58,166 nucleotides of DNA. It comes from an uncultured Hyphomicrobiales bacterium. GTDB lineage: Bacteria; Pseudomonadota; Alphaproteobacteria; Rhizobiales; Beijerinckiaceae. This document shows, one piece after another, positions 8,038-17,900 of the stretch. Positions within the stretch are counted from its first letter, which is position 1. Each line of letters begins with the position of its first letter. A model generated the notes under the pieces. That model was given only the letters and a program-made list of their open reading frames with translations, was not told where the DNA came from and did no database searches. The translations under genes were made by a program, and so were the position numbers. The stretch spans positions 1 to 58,166 of the forward strand of contig CAIZGR010000607.1 in the NCBI GenBank assembly GCA_903932535.1, read 5' to 3'.

Positions 8038-8685
8038 ATGGATTACAACTCGCTCATAGGGGACAAGACCGTTCCCGGCTCCATCAAGTTGTGGATCAAC
8101 AATGCGCTGATCGACGTCGGCACAATCTTGTCGGAAGCGCAGGCGCTGATTTACCAGCATTTGCGCGTCCGAGAAATGATCGTCTCGGACTATGCTTTTG
8201 TCATGGCGCAAGGGGATTACAGCAAGCCCTTGCCGGCGCGGTTTCTCGATCCGATCGCCATGCGAGACCAATATTTTGTCCGCATGAAAGCGCGCGACCT
8301 CCCGTCGGTGAAAGCGCGGCGCTGGATCGACGCCACTACCGGCGCCATCGGACAGGGACAACCGTTCCTGTTCGCGCTTACCGGGACGACGATCGAATTC
8401 AATTGCGCGGCCGACGCGACGGCAACCGGGACATATCTGCTGGATTATTTCGGCGCGCCGCCGCTGCTCGCGCCGCTCAACCAAACGAACTTCCTGACCG
8501 ACCGCTATCCGATGCTGCTGCGCACGGCCTGCTTTGCCGCGGCTGCGGATTTCCTGAACGATGACGCGCGCGTGACGCGGTACACACAGCGCATGATGGC
8601 GCTGATCCAGGACATCGACGTGAACGACGATTTGGCGATGCGCGGTTCCCAGGTGGATGCCGACTATTCGGAGAGCAGAGCATGA
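8038..8685 (+). CDS. Head-tail adaptor protein
   Basis: A 215-residue protein resembling phage adaptor (head completion) proteins that form a ring beneath the portal and connect it to the tail. The telling region is the C-terminal half: TYLLDYFGAPPLLAP, then LTDRYPMLLRTACFAAAADFLNDDARV, the usual helical bundle of this family. It lies downstream of portal and capsid genes and ends in an ATGA overlap with the tail-collar gene. Confidence 0.72.
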   Translation: MDYNSLIGDKTVPGSIKLWINNALIDVGTILSEAQALIYQHLRVREMIVSDYAFVMAQGDYSKPLPARFLDPIAMRDQYFVRMKARDLPSVKARRWIDATTGAIGQGQPFLFALTGTTIEFNCAADATATGTYLLDYFGAPPLLAPLNQTNFLTDRYPMLLRTACFAAAADFLNDDARVTRYTQRMMALIQDIDVNDDLAMRGSQVDADYSESRA

Positions 8686-9740
8686 CGATAGTCATCCGCC
8701 TTTTTGCCGCGCTGCTGATCGCGCTTGGCCTCGCCGCGCCGCCGGCGAGCGCGCAGGACGCCACCAGCCCCAATCTTGGCCTGCTGCTCATGGGATCCGG
8801 CCTGCATCTGAACGATTGGGGCACGCAGACCAACAACAATCTGACCAAGATCGACTCCTATGTCGCCGGCTATACTCCGGTTGTGGTGACGGGCGGAACG
8901 CTCACCTTGTCGACGGCGCAAGCGACCGCCGCGAGCATTGTGTTCACCGGAAACCTCGCGTCGAATGAAACCGTCACCGTGCCGAACCTGGGCGCGAAAA
9001 CGTACAATGTCGGCAATTTCACCACCGGAAATTACGCGCTGACCATTCGCGCCGTCGGTTCCGGGCAGACGACGAACCTTGTCCAAGGCAAGATGCAGCC
9101 GGTCTACATCGATTCCGCCAACGCGATCGCGGGCACACCGAACAGCGACCCGCCCGTTCCGCTCGGAACCATGTGGACTTACGCTGGATCGACCGCGCCT
9201 AACCCCTCGTGGCTGCTGTGCCAGGGTCAGGCGATTTCACGCACGACCTACGCGGCACTCTATGGGATCATCGGCACGACGTACGGCGCTGGCGATGGCG
9301 TCTCGACGTTCAATATCCCTGACACCCAAGGCCGATTCATTGCCTCGCCGGACAATGGCGCCGGGCGGCTGTTCTCGTGGGGGCTTGGTGCGACAGGCGG
9401 CGCCTCGACGCATGTGCTGACCGTGGGCGAAATGCCGTCGCACAATCACACGGCGACCGACAGCGGGCACACGCACGCCATTACTGATCCTGGGCACAGC
9501 CATAGCTACAGCCCGGCTGGATCACTTTTGATCGGCGGGGCTGCGAGTGGCCCATATGGCGGCTACGCGTCCGGCGTGCTTGATCCCTATATCACAGGCG
9601 GAACTATCGCTTCTGCGACCACCGGGATTACCATCCAGTCAGGAACAGCGAACATCACCGTCGCCAACAATGGCGGCGGAACGGCTCATTCGATCACGCC
9701 GCCAACTGTCGTCGCTAATTGCATAATTCGGGTGCAGTGA
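8682..9740 (+). CDS. Tail-collar-domain fibre protein with signal peptide
   Basis: A 352-residue protein. Residues 1-25 are a clear Sec-type signal sequence (RLFAALLIALGLAAPPASAQ). The middle is beta-rich. Residues ~165-260 match the phage tail collar domain: GTMWTYAGS, WLLCQGQAISRTTYAALY, FNIPDTQGRF, followed by His-rich turns (MPSHNHTATDSGHTHAITD) typical of metal-coordinating fibre tips. It starts in an ATGA overlap with the adaptor gene and ends in TGATG with the next. The signal peptide is odd for a virion protein assembled in the cytoplasm (see findings). Confidence 0.8.
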   Translation: MTIVIRLFAALLIALGLAAPPASAQDATSPNLGLLLMGSGLHLNDWGTQTNNNLTKIDSYVAGYTPVVVTGGTLTLSTAQATAASIVFTGNLASNETVTVPNLGAKTYNVGNFTTGNYALTIRAVGSGQTTNLVQGKMQPVYIDSANAIAGTPNSDPPVPLGTMWTYAGSTAPNPSWLLCQGQAISRTTYAALYGIIGTTYGAGDGVSTFNIPDTQGRFIASPDNGAGRLFSWGLGATGGASTHVLTVGEMPSHNHTATDSGHTHAITDPGHSHSYSPAGSLLIGGAASGPYGGYASGVLDPYITGGTIASATTGITIQSGTANITVANNGGGTAHSITPPTVVANCIIRVQ

Positions 9741-11560
9741 TGTCCACGCCCGTTTCGCTCGATCTCCCGCCCGGCGTCGTCAAGACGCAATCCGCGCTCG
9801 CGGCCAAGGGGCGGTATATCGACTGCGATGGCGTGCGCTTCTGGCAAGGGAAACCTGAGAAATTGGGCGGCCAACTCGCATTGACGTCCATCCCCGTCAT
9901 TGGCGCGCCGCGTGGCATGTGCGCTTGGTCTGACCTCGCCGGGCGGCAGATCATCGGGCTTGGGACTCCGGTCAAGCTCTACGCGATCCCCAACGATTCC
10001 TTTGTCCCGCTCGACATCACGCCGCTCATCCAGTCCGTGGCGCTGATCGACCCCTTCACCACGACGGCGGGAAGCAATGTGGTCACGGTCGCATGGCCAG
10101 GCCAGATCGGATCGGCTGGAAGCTATGTCGATTTCTCGGGCGCCTCGGCAGTCGGAGGATTGACGCTGAATGGGACGTTCCCGATCAACACCGTTGTCTC
10201 GGGCGGCGTCATCACGATCATCGCGCCGGCGCCCGCAGCATCGTCGGCCACCGGCGGCGGCGCCGTGTCGGCAGGCAACGAACTGTCTGCCGGCGTGGTT
10301 GATCCGACCATAGGCTATGGCTGGGGAGCCGGGGCCTGGGGCGTTGGAACATGGGGAACGCCGCGCGCGACCAGTTCCATCGTCTTCACGCCGCGCTACT
10401 GGAGCTTGGATTATTTCGGCAAAATCCTGCTGGCCTGCCCGATGGGCGGCAGCATCTATTCATGGGACCCGACCGTTTATCCGACGCCGCGCGCGGCCAT
10501 CGTTCCGAACGCGCCGACGACGGCCACCGGCATTGTGCGGACGGGCGACTATATCGTGATCGCCTACGGCACGAATTATGGCGGCGTCCAGAATTACATG
10601 CAGTGGTGGGCCTGCGCGCAGGGCGACTACACCAATTGGGACGTCACGCAGTTCGCCGGGCCGCAAGGCTCGCCGTCAGTGACAGGCGTTCTTTCGGAGG
10701 GGACGGAGATCGTCGCCGCGTCCGATCTCGGCGTTCACATCACGCTCGTTTGGACCGACACCAGCGTCTACGCCTTCCAGTTCACCGGCTCGCAATTCGT
10801 GTTCGACATTTCGCGCGTGGGCAAAGAGTGTGGGCTGCTCGGGCCTCTGGCCAAAGTCATTGTTGATACCGTCGCGTTTTGGGCGGGGAACAGCGGCTTC
10901 TATATGTATAACGGCAGCGTTTCGCCAATTCCGAACCAGAATGATATATTGGATTGGGTGTTTAGTCAAATTCCTATGAACTACGGCATAAAGACCGTTG
11001 CGAATTACAATGAAAAATACAAAGAAGTTCGCTTTGAATTTGTTGTGACAGGCGGGACCGAGCCGACAATTGCCGTTGTGTTCAACATTGAAGGGCAGTT
11101 TTGGTACACGTCTTATTCTATTCCTTATTCATCCTCGACGCGATTTACCGGCGCGGATAGCCGCCCGATCATCGCCAAGACGGACGGCTTCATTTACCAG
11201 ATGGATAACGGCCTCGACGTGGTTGCGCCGGGCGGCACGGAACCGCAAAACTGGTATCTCCTGACCGCGCCGATGGAGATTCAGCTTGGCGTTCAATCCT
11301 ACGGGACCGAGTACATCGCCATCGACATGGAACGCCAGGTGGGGACGATCACGGTGACGATCAGCGCCTACGACCGCACGCCGGCCGCCGCCACCGTGAT
11401 CGACAGCCAGACCGTCACGTTCGACCCCGCCGACGGCACGACCGACGTTCGTGTGTGCGGGCGCCAGCTTCAGGCGCGGTATTCCGGTTCCGGGCTCGGA
11501 TGCGATTTCCGCATGGGCGTGCTGAAGGCCGCAGTTCAACCGAATGGCGCAAGAAACTAA
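9740..11560 (+). CDS. Tail nozzle or stabilisation protein (beta-propeller-like)
   Basis: A 606-residue protein, starting at ATG 9740 in a TGATG overlap. The N-terminus (VVKTQSALAAKGRYIDCDGVRFWQGKPEKLGG) is characteristic of large podovirus tail proteins that I associate with the tail tube or nozzle below the adaptor. The rest is rich in Trp, Tyr and Gly beta-strands. Bases ~10905-11135 are noticeably AT-rich against the rest of the gene, a possible recombinant segment. Function is inferred from family resemblance and gene order. Confidence 0.68.
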   Translation: MSTPVSLDLPPGVVKTQSALAAKGRYIDCDGVRFWQGKPEKLGGQLALTSIPVIGAPRGMCAWSDLAGRQIIGLGTPVKLYAIPNDSFVPLDITPLIQSVALIDPFTTTAGSNVVTVAWPGQIGSAGSYVDFSGASAVGGLTLNGTFPINTVVSGGVITIIAPAPAASSATGGGAVSAGNELSAGVVDPTIGYGWGAGAWGVGTWGTPRATSSIVFTPRYWSLDYFGKILLACPMGGSIYSWDPTVYPTPRAAIVPNAPTTATGIVRTGDYIVIAYGTNYGGVQNYMQWWACAQGDYTNWDVTQFAGPQGSPSVTGVLSEGTEIVAASDLGVHITLVWTDTSVYAFQFTGSQFVFDISRVGKECGLLGPLAKVIVDTVAFWAGNSGFYMYNGSVSPIPNQNDILDWVFSQIPMNYGIKTVANYNEKYKEVRFEFVVTGGTEPTIAVVFNIEGQFWYTSYSIPYSSSTRFTGADSRPIIAKTDGFIYQMDNGLDVVAPGGTEPQNWYLLTAPMEIQLGVQSYGTEYIAIDMERQVGTITVTISAYDRTPAAATVIDSQTVTFDPADGTTDVRVCGRQLQARYSGSGLGCDFRMGVLKAAVQPNGARN

Positions 11561-11570
11561 GGAGACGGTT

Positions 11571-11894
11571 ATGGAGGACAGGTACATTTCCTACGAAGAC
11601 GAGATTGCCAACGCTGGCCTGAAATTTGTCTCTGGCCCCGATTTTGTAAAGGACGCTCATCGTCGGCGGGACGAAGCTGCGCGCGCAAAGATTCCCGAAG
11701 CGTTTCACGCGATCTTCACGCCCGGAACTATCGTTCATCTGAAAAGCGGATCGCCCGCAATGACGGTGGTTCGATGCGAGGATTGGTCCGGAGAACTTAT
11801 GGTCAACGTCACTTGGTTCACAAACGGCCAACAGTGCATTGGCGAATTTGACCCGCGTCTGCTCACGACACCGCATGTCGGCAAACCGAAATGA
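11571..11894 (+). CDS. DUF2158/YodC-like small protein
   Basis: A 107-residue protein. AAGGAG at 11559-11564 selects ATG 11571 over the upstream ATG 11544. Residues ~50-100 resemble the DUF2158 (YodC) fold: FTPGTIVHLKSGSPAMTV, then a W-containing strand and the closing F-D-P-R-L-L strand. The biochemical role of this family is unknown. An ATGA overlap with the next gene shows coupling. It appears to be an accessory gene among tail genes. Confidence 0.62.
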   Translation: MEDRYISYEDEIANAGLKFVSGPDFVKDAHRRRDEAARAKIPEAFHAIFTPGTIVHLKSGSPAMTVVRCEDWSGELMVNVTWFTNGQQCIGEFDPRLLTTPHVGKPK

Positions 11895-12160
11895 AAGCCA
11901 TTTTCAATTGCGGCTTGCCGCCTCCGCAAACTGCTTCGATGGATGCGAAGGTGAACTGGCTGCTGAAGTTCGCCGCCGAGGTCCAGCGCAACGCAAAGAC
12001 GGACGCGCTGACCATCGCGGACGCCTATACCGTCACCGGCGCGCCGTCGCCGCCTGTGCGCTCGATTAATGCCGGCGCGGCCACTTTGACGGACGTTGCC
12101 GATGTGCTCGCGCAATTCCTGACCGATCTGAAGACGCGCGGGCCGAACACGGGGACATGA
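11891..12160 (+). CDS. Small hypothetical protein
   Basis: An 89-residue protein coupled by ATGA to the gene before it, with its stop overlapping a possible start of the next gene. It has one helix near residues 17-35 and an Ala/Thr-rich C-terminal half that looks like a beta-structured virion or tail accessory segment. No recognised family. Confidence 0.55.
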   Translation: MKAIFNCGLPPPQTASMDAKVNWLLKFAAEVQRNAKTDALTIADAYTVTGAPSPPVRSINAGAATLTDVADVLAQFLTDLKTRGPNTGT

Positions 12161-12162
12161 TC

Positions 12163-12447
12163 ATGAGCGAAAAAAAAGTTGTCGCGCTGTTCGACTGTTA
12201 CCGGGATCACGAATCCCCGGTCATCCCCGAAATCGTGAGCATGCTCGAACGGTTTTTGGACGAGGCGAAGCGCGGCGAGATCGACGGAATCGCGCTCGCC
12301 ATCAGTCGGCCCAATGATACCGTGCGCGCATCCTACCATTTTGGACCGTCATCGTTCCGACTGTTCGGCGCCGTTGCTCTTTTGCAGGGCGATTTGCTGA
12401 ACGCGCTCCAATGCTCATCCAAGGACGTTGATGATGATGCAAGCTGA
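12163..12447 (+). CDS. Small hypothetical protein
   Basis: A 94-residue protein from ATG 12163; ATG 12157 adds two residues and overlaps the previous stop. The N-terminus (KKVVALFDCYRDHES), a helix (MLERFLDEAKRGEI) and a Ser/Arg strand are globular in character. Similar short ORFs occur in phage structural regions; I cannot assign a function. It overlaps the start of the acetyltransferase-like gene by 17 bases. Confidence 0.52.
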   Translation: MSEKKVVALFDCYRDHESPVIPEIVSMLERFLDEAKRGEIDGIALAISRPNDTVRASYHFGPSSFRLFGAVALLQGDLLNALQCSSKDVDDDAS

Positions 12448-12943
12448 ACGAACCCTCACATGCCGCAAGGCCGTAAGCAACGAGGACGCTTTCAAGATCG
12501 GGCGCCTGCTCGTGGAAATGGCGCAGGAAGTCGCCCGCGTTCACATGGGCGAAAAGGATTTCATCGACGCCTACAGCGAGGTTCTTGAAATCGTGAAAGA
12601 GGGCCGCGCCTTCATGGTGCAGGACGAGCGCGGCCTTGTGGTCGCGTCGCTCGGGCTCCAGTGGTCGAACCCCTGGTATGCGCCGCGCGCGCGAGTGCTG
12701 GCGGAACAATGGTTCTACGTCCTGCCGGCGCTGCGCGGCGGCGAGGCGCGCAAGATGCTGGAGGCGGCGGCGATCGCCGCAGCAGACGAGCACGGCAAGC
12801 CGGTCTTCCTGAAATATTTCGACCCAGTGAAACTGCGCGAGGCCGCGCGCAAATTGGTTGTTGGGAGCGAATCCGTGTATTATCCTGCCGGAACGATTGC
12901 TCGGATCAACCCTCTATCCGGCGTTCCCGTTACCGAGGGTTGA
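12431..12943 (+). CDS. GNAT-like acyltransferase fold protein
   Basis: About 170 residues. Three consecutive ATGs (12431, 12434, 12437) follow AAGGA; the first or second is the likely start. The order of segments fits a GNAT fold: early helices (FKIGRLLVEMAQEV), strand RAFMVQDERGLVVASLGLQ, strand AEQWFYVLPALRGGEARKML, where the acetyl-CoA loop would be, then a helix and a final strand. Such proteins often sit among podovirus tail genes, where their substrate is unknown. Confidence 0.6.
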   Translation: MMMQAERTLTCRKAVSNEDAFKIGRLLVEMAQEVARVHMGEKDFIDAYSEVLEIVKEGRAFMVQDERGLVVASLGLQWSNPWYAPRARVLAEQWFYVLPALRGGEARKMLEAAAIAAADEHGKPVFLKYFDPVKLREAARKLVVGSESVYYPAGTIARINPLSGVPVTEG

Positions 12944-12946
12944 CAT

Positions 12947-13762
12947 ATGTGCGGAACATCGACCAGCAAAACGGATACGTCGAACTCCTACGCTCCGTGG
13001 GTCACGTCCGCAGGCCAAAACCTCTATAACTCGGCCGCTGGCTATGCTGGCGCGAACCCGTACAATGTCTATTCCGGGCCGACGAGCGCGGCGGAAACGC
13101 CCGCGCAGGCGTCAGCGATCAACTACGCGCAGCAAAATCTTGGCCAGACCAATCCCTACACGACGCAGGCCGCCGACCTGACGCAGAGCGTTGCGGGGTC
13201 GATCAATCCGAACGAGTCCATCCAATCGCTGATGGACCCCTATGCGCAGGCCGCGCTCGCGCCGACGCTGCAAAGCATCAACGACACGGCGGCGACCCAG
13301 CGCGCGCAGACCGGCGCCAACGCGGCGATGAATGGCGCTTTTGGCGGTTCGGCGCAGGGCGTGCAAAGCGGACTGATCGACAAGGCACAGCAGCAGAACA
13401 TCGGCAACGCCACGGCGCAGGGCATGAACACCGCCTATAATGCCGCGCAGGCGCAGAAGAACGCGAACCTCTCGACCTTGCTTTCGTCGGGCAACCAGCT
13501 TTCGAATATCGGCACGAGCGCATCGAACCAGGGGACCACGCTCGCGTCTCTGCTCGGCTCGCTCGGCGCCCAGCAGCAAAGCATCGGCCAGCAGGGCATC
13601 ACAAATGCCATGACGGTCAACCAGCAGGCCAACACAGGCCAGCTTGGCCAGGACGCGACGCTGGCAAGCCTGCTCGGCGCGATTCCGAAGAACACCAGTG
13701 GCGGGAGCACCACTACGGCGCCCGACAATTCAGGCCTTGCCCTGCTCGGCTCTTTGCTTTGA
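12947..13762 (+). CDS. Putative internal virion / DNA ejection protein
   Basis: A 271-residue protein rich in Gln, Asn, Ala, Ser and Thr, lacking signal peptide and membrane segments. Long amphipathic Ala/Gln/Asn helices resemble small ejection proteins that are packed in the head and leave with DNA. It directly precedes another low-complexity protein and the giant polyvalent protein, the usual order for internal virion proteins. Assignment is from composition and order. Confidence 0.55.
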   Translation: MCGTSTSKTDTSNSYAPWVTSAGQNLYNSAAGYAGANPYNVYSGPTSAAETPAQASAINYAQQNLGQTNPYTTQAADLTQSVAGSINPNESIQSLMDPYAQAALAPTLQSINDTAATQRAQTGANAAMNGAFGGSAQGVQSGLIDKAQQQNIGNATAQGMNTAYNAAQAQKNANLSTLLSSGNQLSNIGTSASNQGTTLASLLGSLGAQQQSIGQQGITNAMTVNQQANTGQLGQDATLASLLGAIPKNTSGGSTTTAPDNSGLALLGSLL

Positions 13763-13773
13763 GGATTTGAACC

Positions 13774-14922
13774 ATGGCCGGCATTGGCGATCTGTCTTCA
13801 CTCTGGGGCGTGGCGCCCGCGCTCGGCTCAATCGCGCCCGCAGCCGCGCAGCAGCAGGCCGGGCAACCTGCCGCGCCGGCTCCTGCCGCCGATGATAGCC
13901 CCTTCGGAACCGTGATCGCGCGGCTGCGCAACGGCGCGAACAACAACGCCAAGAGCGACTTCGCCAATTCCCCCATCGCGGCGTCGCTCGGCGCGCTTCC
14001 CAACGTCGTCGGCAAGTCAGCGAGTTCGGCACTTTTTACTGGCCTCGCCGCCGGGCAGAAGGCGCAGAACGATCGCGCGACGGCGCAGCAGGCCAGCCAG
14101 CTTCAGCAGATGAAACTTCTTTGGGAGCAACAGAAGGAAGCGGCGAAGAACAAGATCGAGCAGCAGAAGGCGGATTCCGACGCATCGTACAAGAAGGCGC
14201 TCGCCGCTCAGGCCGACGCCAGCGCCAAGAAGACCGCCGCCGACGCCGCAAATCCTGATAAAGCCAAGGAATTTGACCCCTATCGCAAGATGGAGGCGCT
14301 CGCGGCCATTGCCAAGCAGACCGGGTATGATCCGAATTCCAATGACCCCATTGTGAAACAAGCATGGGACGCCAAGACGCCCGAAGAGAAAACCGAAGCC
14401 GAAGCGCAGTTCCGCGCGCTGTTCAAATGGAACTTCGGCAAGGATTATCCGATTGACCCGAAGACCGGGAAGCCCGTAGCGCCGCCGCCCATGCCGTCCG
14501 CAAACCCGGATGGCAACGGCGGTTTCTGGCATGGCGTGAAGAAGGCGCTCGGCCTCGATGGCGCGGCGGCGAAACCAGCGCCGGCCGCCGCTCCCGCGCC
14601 GACTGCGCCAGTCGATGGCGGCGCGCCGGCGCCCGATCCTACCGGAGCCGCGCCCGCGCCGACTGCGCCAGTCGATGGCGGCGCGCCGGCGCCCGATCCT
14701 ACCGGAGCCGCGCCCGCGCCGACCGCCGCCGCCGCCCCCGCTCCCGTCGCCGCGCCCGACGCCGCTCCGGACCCGACCGCTGCACCCGGAAACCCGGCCA
14801 TTCCCGAAGGCTGGATTGCGGCGATCAACCCCACGACCGGCGAGAAGGTCTTGCACAATCCCACGACGCGCCAGACGATCCCGTTTGGCGCGGCGGCTCC
14901 TGACGCCGGGGCGGAAGAATAA
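13774..14922 (+). CDS. Ala/Pro-rich internal virion protein with tandem repeat
   Basis: A 382-residue protein. Residues 1-80 are Ala-rich; ~105-160 form a strongly charged coiled coil (LLWEQQKEAAKNKIEQQKAD); 160-240 look globular; 265-345 are Pro/Ala/Asp low complexity with two exact copies of a 20-residue unit. The last 40 residues (GWIAAINPTTGEKVLHN) are again structured. It ends in TAATG with the giant gene and probably forms part of the ejection apparatus. Confidence 0.55.
   Translation: MAGIGDLSSLWGVAPALGSIAPAAAQQQAGQPAAPAPAADDSPFGTVIARLRNGANNNAKSDFANSPIAASLGALPNVVGKSASSALFTGLAAGQKAQNDRATAQQASQLQQMKLLWEQQKEAAKNKIEQQKADSDASYKKALAAQADASAKKTAADAANPDKAKEFDPYRKMEALAAIAKQTGYDPNSNDPIVKQAWDAKTPEEKTEAEAQFRALFKWNFGKDYPIDPKTGKPVAPPPMPSANPDGNGGFWHGVKKALGLDGAAAKPAPAAAPAPTAPVDGGAPAPDPTGAAPAPTAPVDGGAPAPDPTGAAPAPTAAAAPAPVAAPDAAPDPTAAPGNPAIPEGWIAAINPTTGEKVLHNPTTRQTIPFGAAAPDAGAEE
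14593..14723 (+). repeat. 60-bp in-frame tandem repeat
   Basis: Two exact copies (14593-14652 and 14653-14712), with the period continuing about 11 bases into a third. The unit is a multiple of 3 and encodes a 20-residue Pro/Ala/Asp linker. Exact identity implies recent duplication or ongoing homogenisation. Confidence 0.9.
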
Positions 14923-17900
14923 TGACCGAGGACATTTCAACGCTCCCGCGCGGCTTCGTTCCTGTCTCGGCAGAGGACGCCGCCGGCTGGGCGCAACTTC
15001 CGGCCACGCCGCCGGCGCCGCCCGCGCGCCCGGCCAATCTTGCGCCCGCAGCCACGCCGAAGACCATCTCGACGCTCCCCGATGGTTTTATCCCGGTCTC
15101 GCATGAGGAAGCGGCAGGATGGGGCGCGCTTCCTGACAATCTGTCGCCGCCCGCGCGCCCGCCGCAGGCTGAACTCGGCTTGCTGAATTCTCAACACCGC
15201 GATGAGACGGCGGCTGCATTGAAGGCCGCGATTCTTGGCGGCGGCGTCGTCCAGTTTGGCGACAAATTCTATGCGCCAGGAAACCCGACTCCGCTGGGCT
15301 CCGTTCCTTCGATGACGGCGGAACAAGGTGCCGCAGAAAAGGCCGCGCGCGTCGCGGACGCCCAACAGAAAATCGAAGCTGCGTCTGACCCGGCCAAGAT
15401 CAACCAGTTCATGACGCCGCAGGAGATCGCGGCGCAAGGCGAATATGCGTTCGATGTTCCAGCCGAGACGCTGAAGGCGAGGCAAGACGCCGCTGTGAAA
15501 GCGGCGACCGCCGATCTTGCCGCGATCCAGCAAGCCGCGATCCCACAGCAGAACCAATCGACCGACCTGACGAACCGCGCGCTGAAAGGCGCCGGCGGCG
15601 CGGCGCTCGATGTTGCCAAGCCATTCGGACAGGCGGCGGCGGCGTTCGGCGCGCCGGGCTTGCAGGACAGATTGCAGCAGGAAGAACGCGCGCTCCCGCC
15701 GACCGACGCGATCCGCGACAAGGATATGTCGGCGCGCGTGGCGGCGGCGGGCGGCGGCGCGGCGCCTTACCTCGCGCTCGGGGCGTTTGGCGCCGGAATG
15801 CGAACCATGGCGATCGCGGGCGGATTGGCCAATGCTGGCGGACAGGTTGAAGCCGCGCAACAGGCCGACGCCGCGCCCCCGGCGCAGATCGCGGCCGGCG
15901 CCGGCGGTTTCCTCGTTGGCATGGCGCAGGCGGCTCCCGTCGCCCGGCTCTTTCAGCGCGCGCTCGGCCCGACCGGCGCGAACGCCCTGTTCAACATCGG
16001 CAGGCAGGCCGCGCAAGGGGCGGCGGAATTTTCAGCGATCCAAGGCGCCGCCACGCTGGCGAACAACGTCATCGCCAAAGGCCTGTACGATGGCGACCGC
16101 GACCTGATGGCTGGCGTGCGCGAGTCCGCAGAGACGGCGGCGTTTGTCGGCGGCCTTCTCGGACTGGGCGGCGCGGCGTTCAATCACCAGACCGAAGCAG
16201 GCCGGCAGAAGATCGCCGCCGCCGCTGAAAAGTTCAAATGGGCTGAAACCCTCGACGTGAGCGCGAATGCCTCGCCCGAGGAAGTGAGAGCCGCCTATTA
16301 CAAAGCCGCAAAGGCTGCGCACCCTGACAATGGCGGGTCGACCGAGGCCATGCAGGCGGTGAACGCCGCCTATGAGATTTACAAGGCTGGGCAAGCGAAG
16401 CCGCAGCAGGCCGCGCAAGCGAAGCCCAATGAAACCGCGCCTTCCACGGACACCGCGCAACAGACCGCGCAGATCGAGCCGCCCGGATCACGCACATTCG
16501 CGCGCGGCCCGTCCGAAGCCGTTTCTGCCGCGCCGCCGCCCACCGCCAGCCCGACACCGCCCGCCGAAACCGCGCCCGCGCGCGCCGCCGCACCGGCGGG
16601 CAAAGCCGCCGAAGACGCGATTCTTCGCCAAGTCTACGATCAAGACACCATCGACAGCATGAGCGATGGCGAGCGCGCCGCAGAACTGGCCGCCGCCAAG
16701 CGCGCTGGCGTCACAGCCCCCGCCACGCAACCCAAAGGTGAACCATGGTCGCAAAGCCCCCCGTCTACATCGTTGCCGTCTCCCTCTTCGTCATCGCCAC
16801 CATCGGAGCCAGCTTCGTTGGCTTCTTCTGGCAGGCCGGGAACCAGCTTGGAGGCTTCTACGCCATCAGGTTCATCAACACCCATCTCCAGCAGCCCGCC
16901 CCCGAGCACCACGACTGAAGCGCCGGCCCCGACCGCGCTCGACACCGGAAAGAACGCGCCCGAAACGCAGGCGACCCTCGACGCACAGGTGAAGCAACTC
17001 ACCAGCGGCCAGCGCAAGGTGATGATGTTCCCCCGAGGGACAACGCCGCCTGAACGCCCCATCGGCGTTGGAATGGTGCAGACCGCCCGCGGCGAATTCT
17101 GGTATGACCCGGATCAGATCGACTCCGAGGACATCAAGAAGGCCAGCGCCGACGGCAAGGAGAACGAACTTCTCGGACTTGGCCCCTATTCCAAGCCCGA
17201 GATTGACGCGCGCGTGGCGCAGGGCGAAAAGCCCGTTGCCGTGGTTGAGCGCGATCAGGACGGCACGGAGCTTCGCACAGCCTACGGCACGGAGCAGACC
17301 GCGCCCGAGCAGATCAAGGCCATGGAGGCAGACAAAGCCCCCGGCGCCACCATCGCGCCCGAGCCGGTCCAGCAGACCATTGACGACCGCGCGAAGAAGC
17401 CGGCCAAGCCGCGCCCGCCGCAATCCATGATCGCAGCACTTCGCGCCGCCGGAGGCATCCGCGACCAGGGCGGCGAACTCAAGGCTCGAGATTTCCACAA
17501 ACGGTTCCCCGGCCTTGTCAACAACAGGTCCGGCATGAACCACGACGACGCGCGCAAGTTCGTGGCGCAGCGTGGCTATCTTGGCGAGCCGGAACACGCC
17601 GTCGCCAATACGACGGTCGCGGATTACCTGAACGCGCTCGACCAGCACCCGCGCTATTCGCACTTCGATCTTGGCCGCGTCGCGCACATGGAGCACGGCA
17701 AGATCATCGCCGATGAACGCGCGCGCGCGCTGGATGATGCAACGCAGGCGATCCTTGACGACGCGGGCATAGGCGCGCAGCATTTCGACACTGCGACCCT
17801 CGCGCGCGCGGCGGAACTCCACGTCGAGCACGACGTTCCGATTGAACACGCTTTCGAGCGCGCCGCGATCCAGAGCATCGAGAGCGAACCGACCGCCGTC

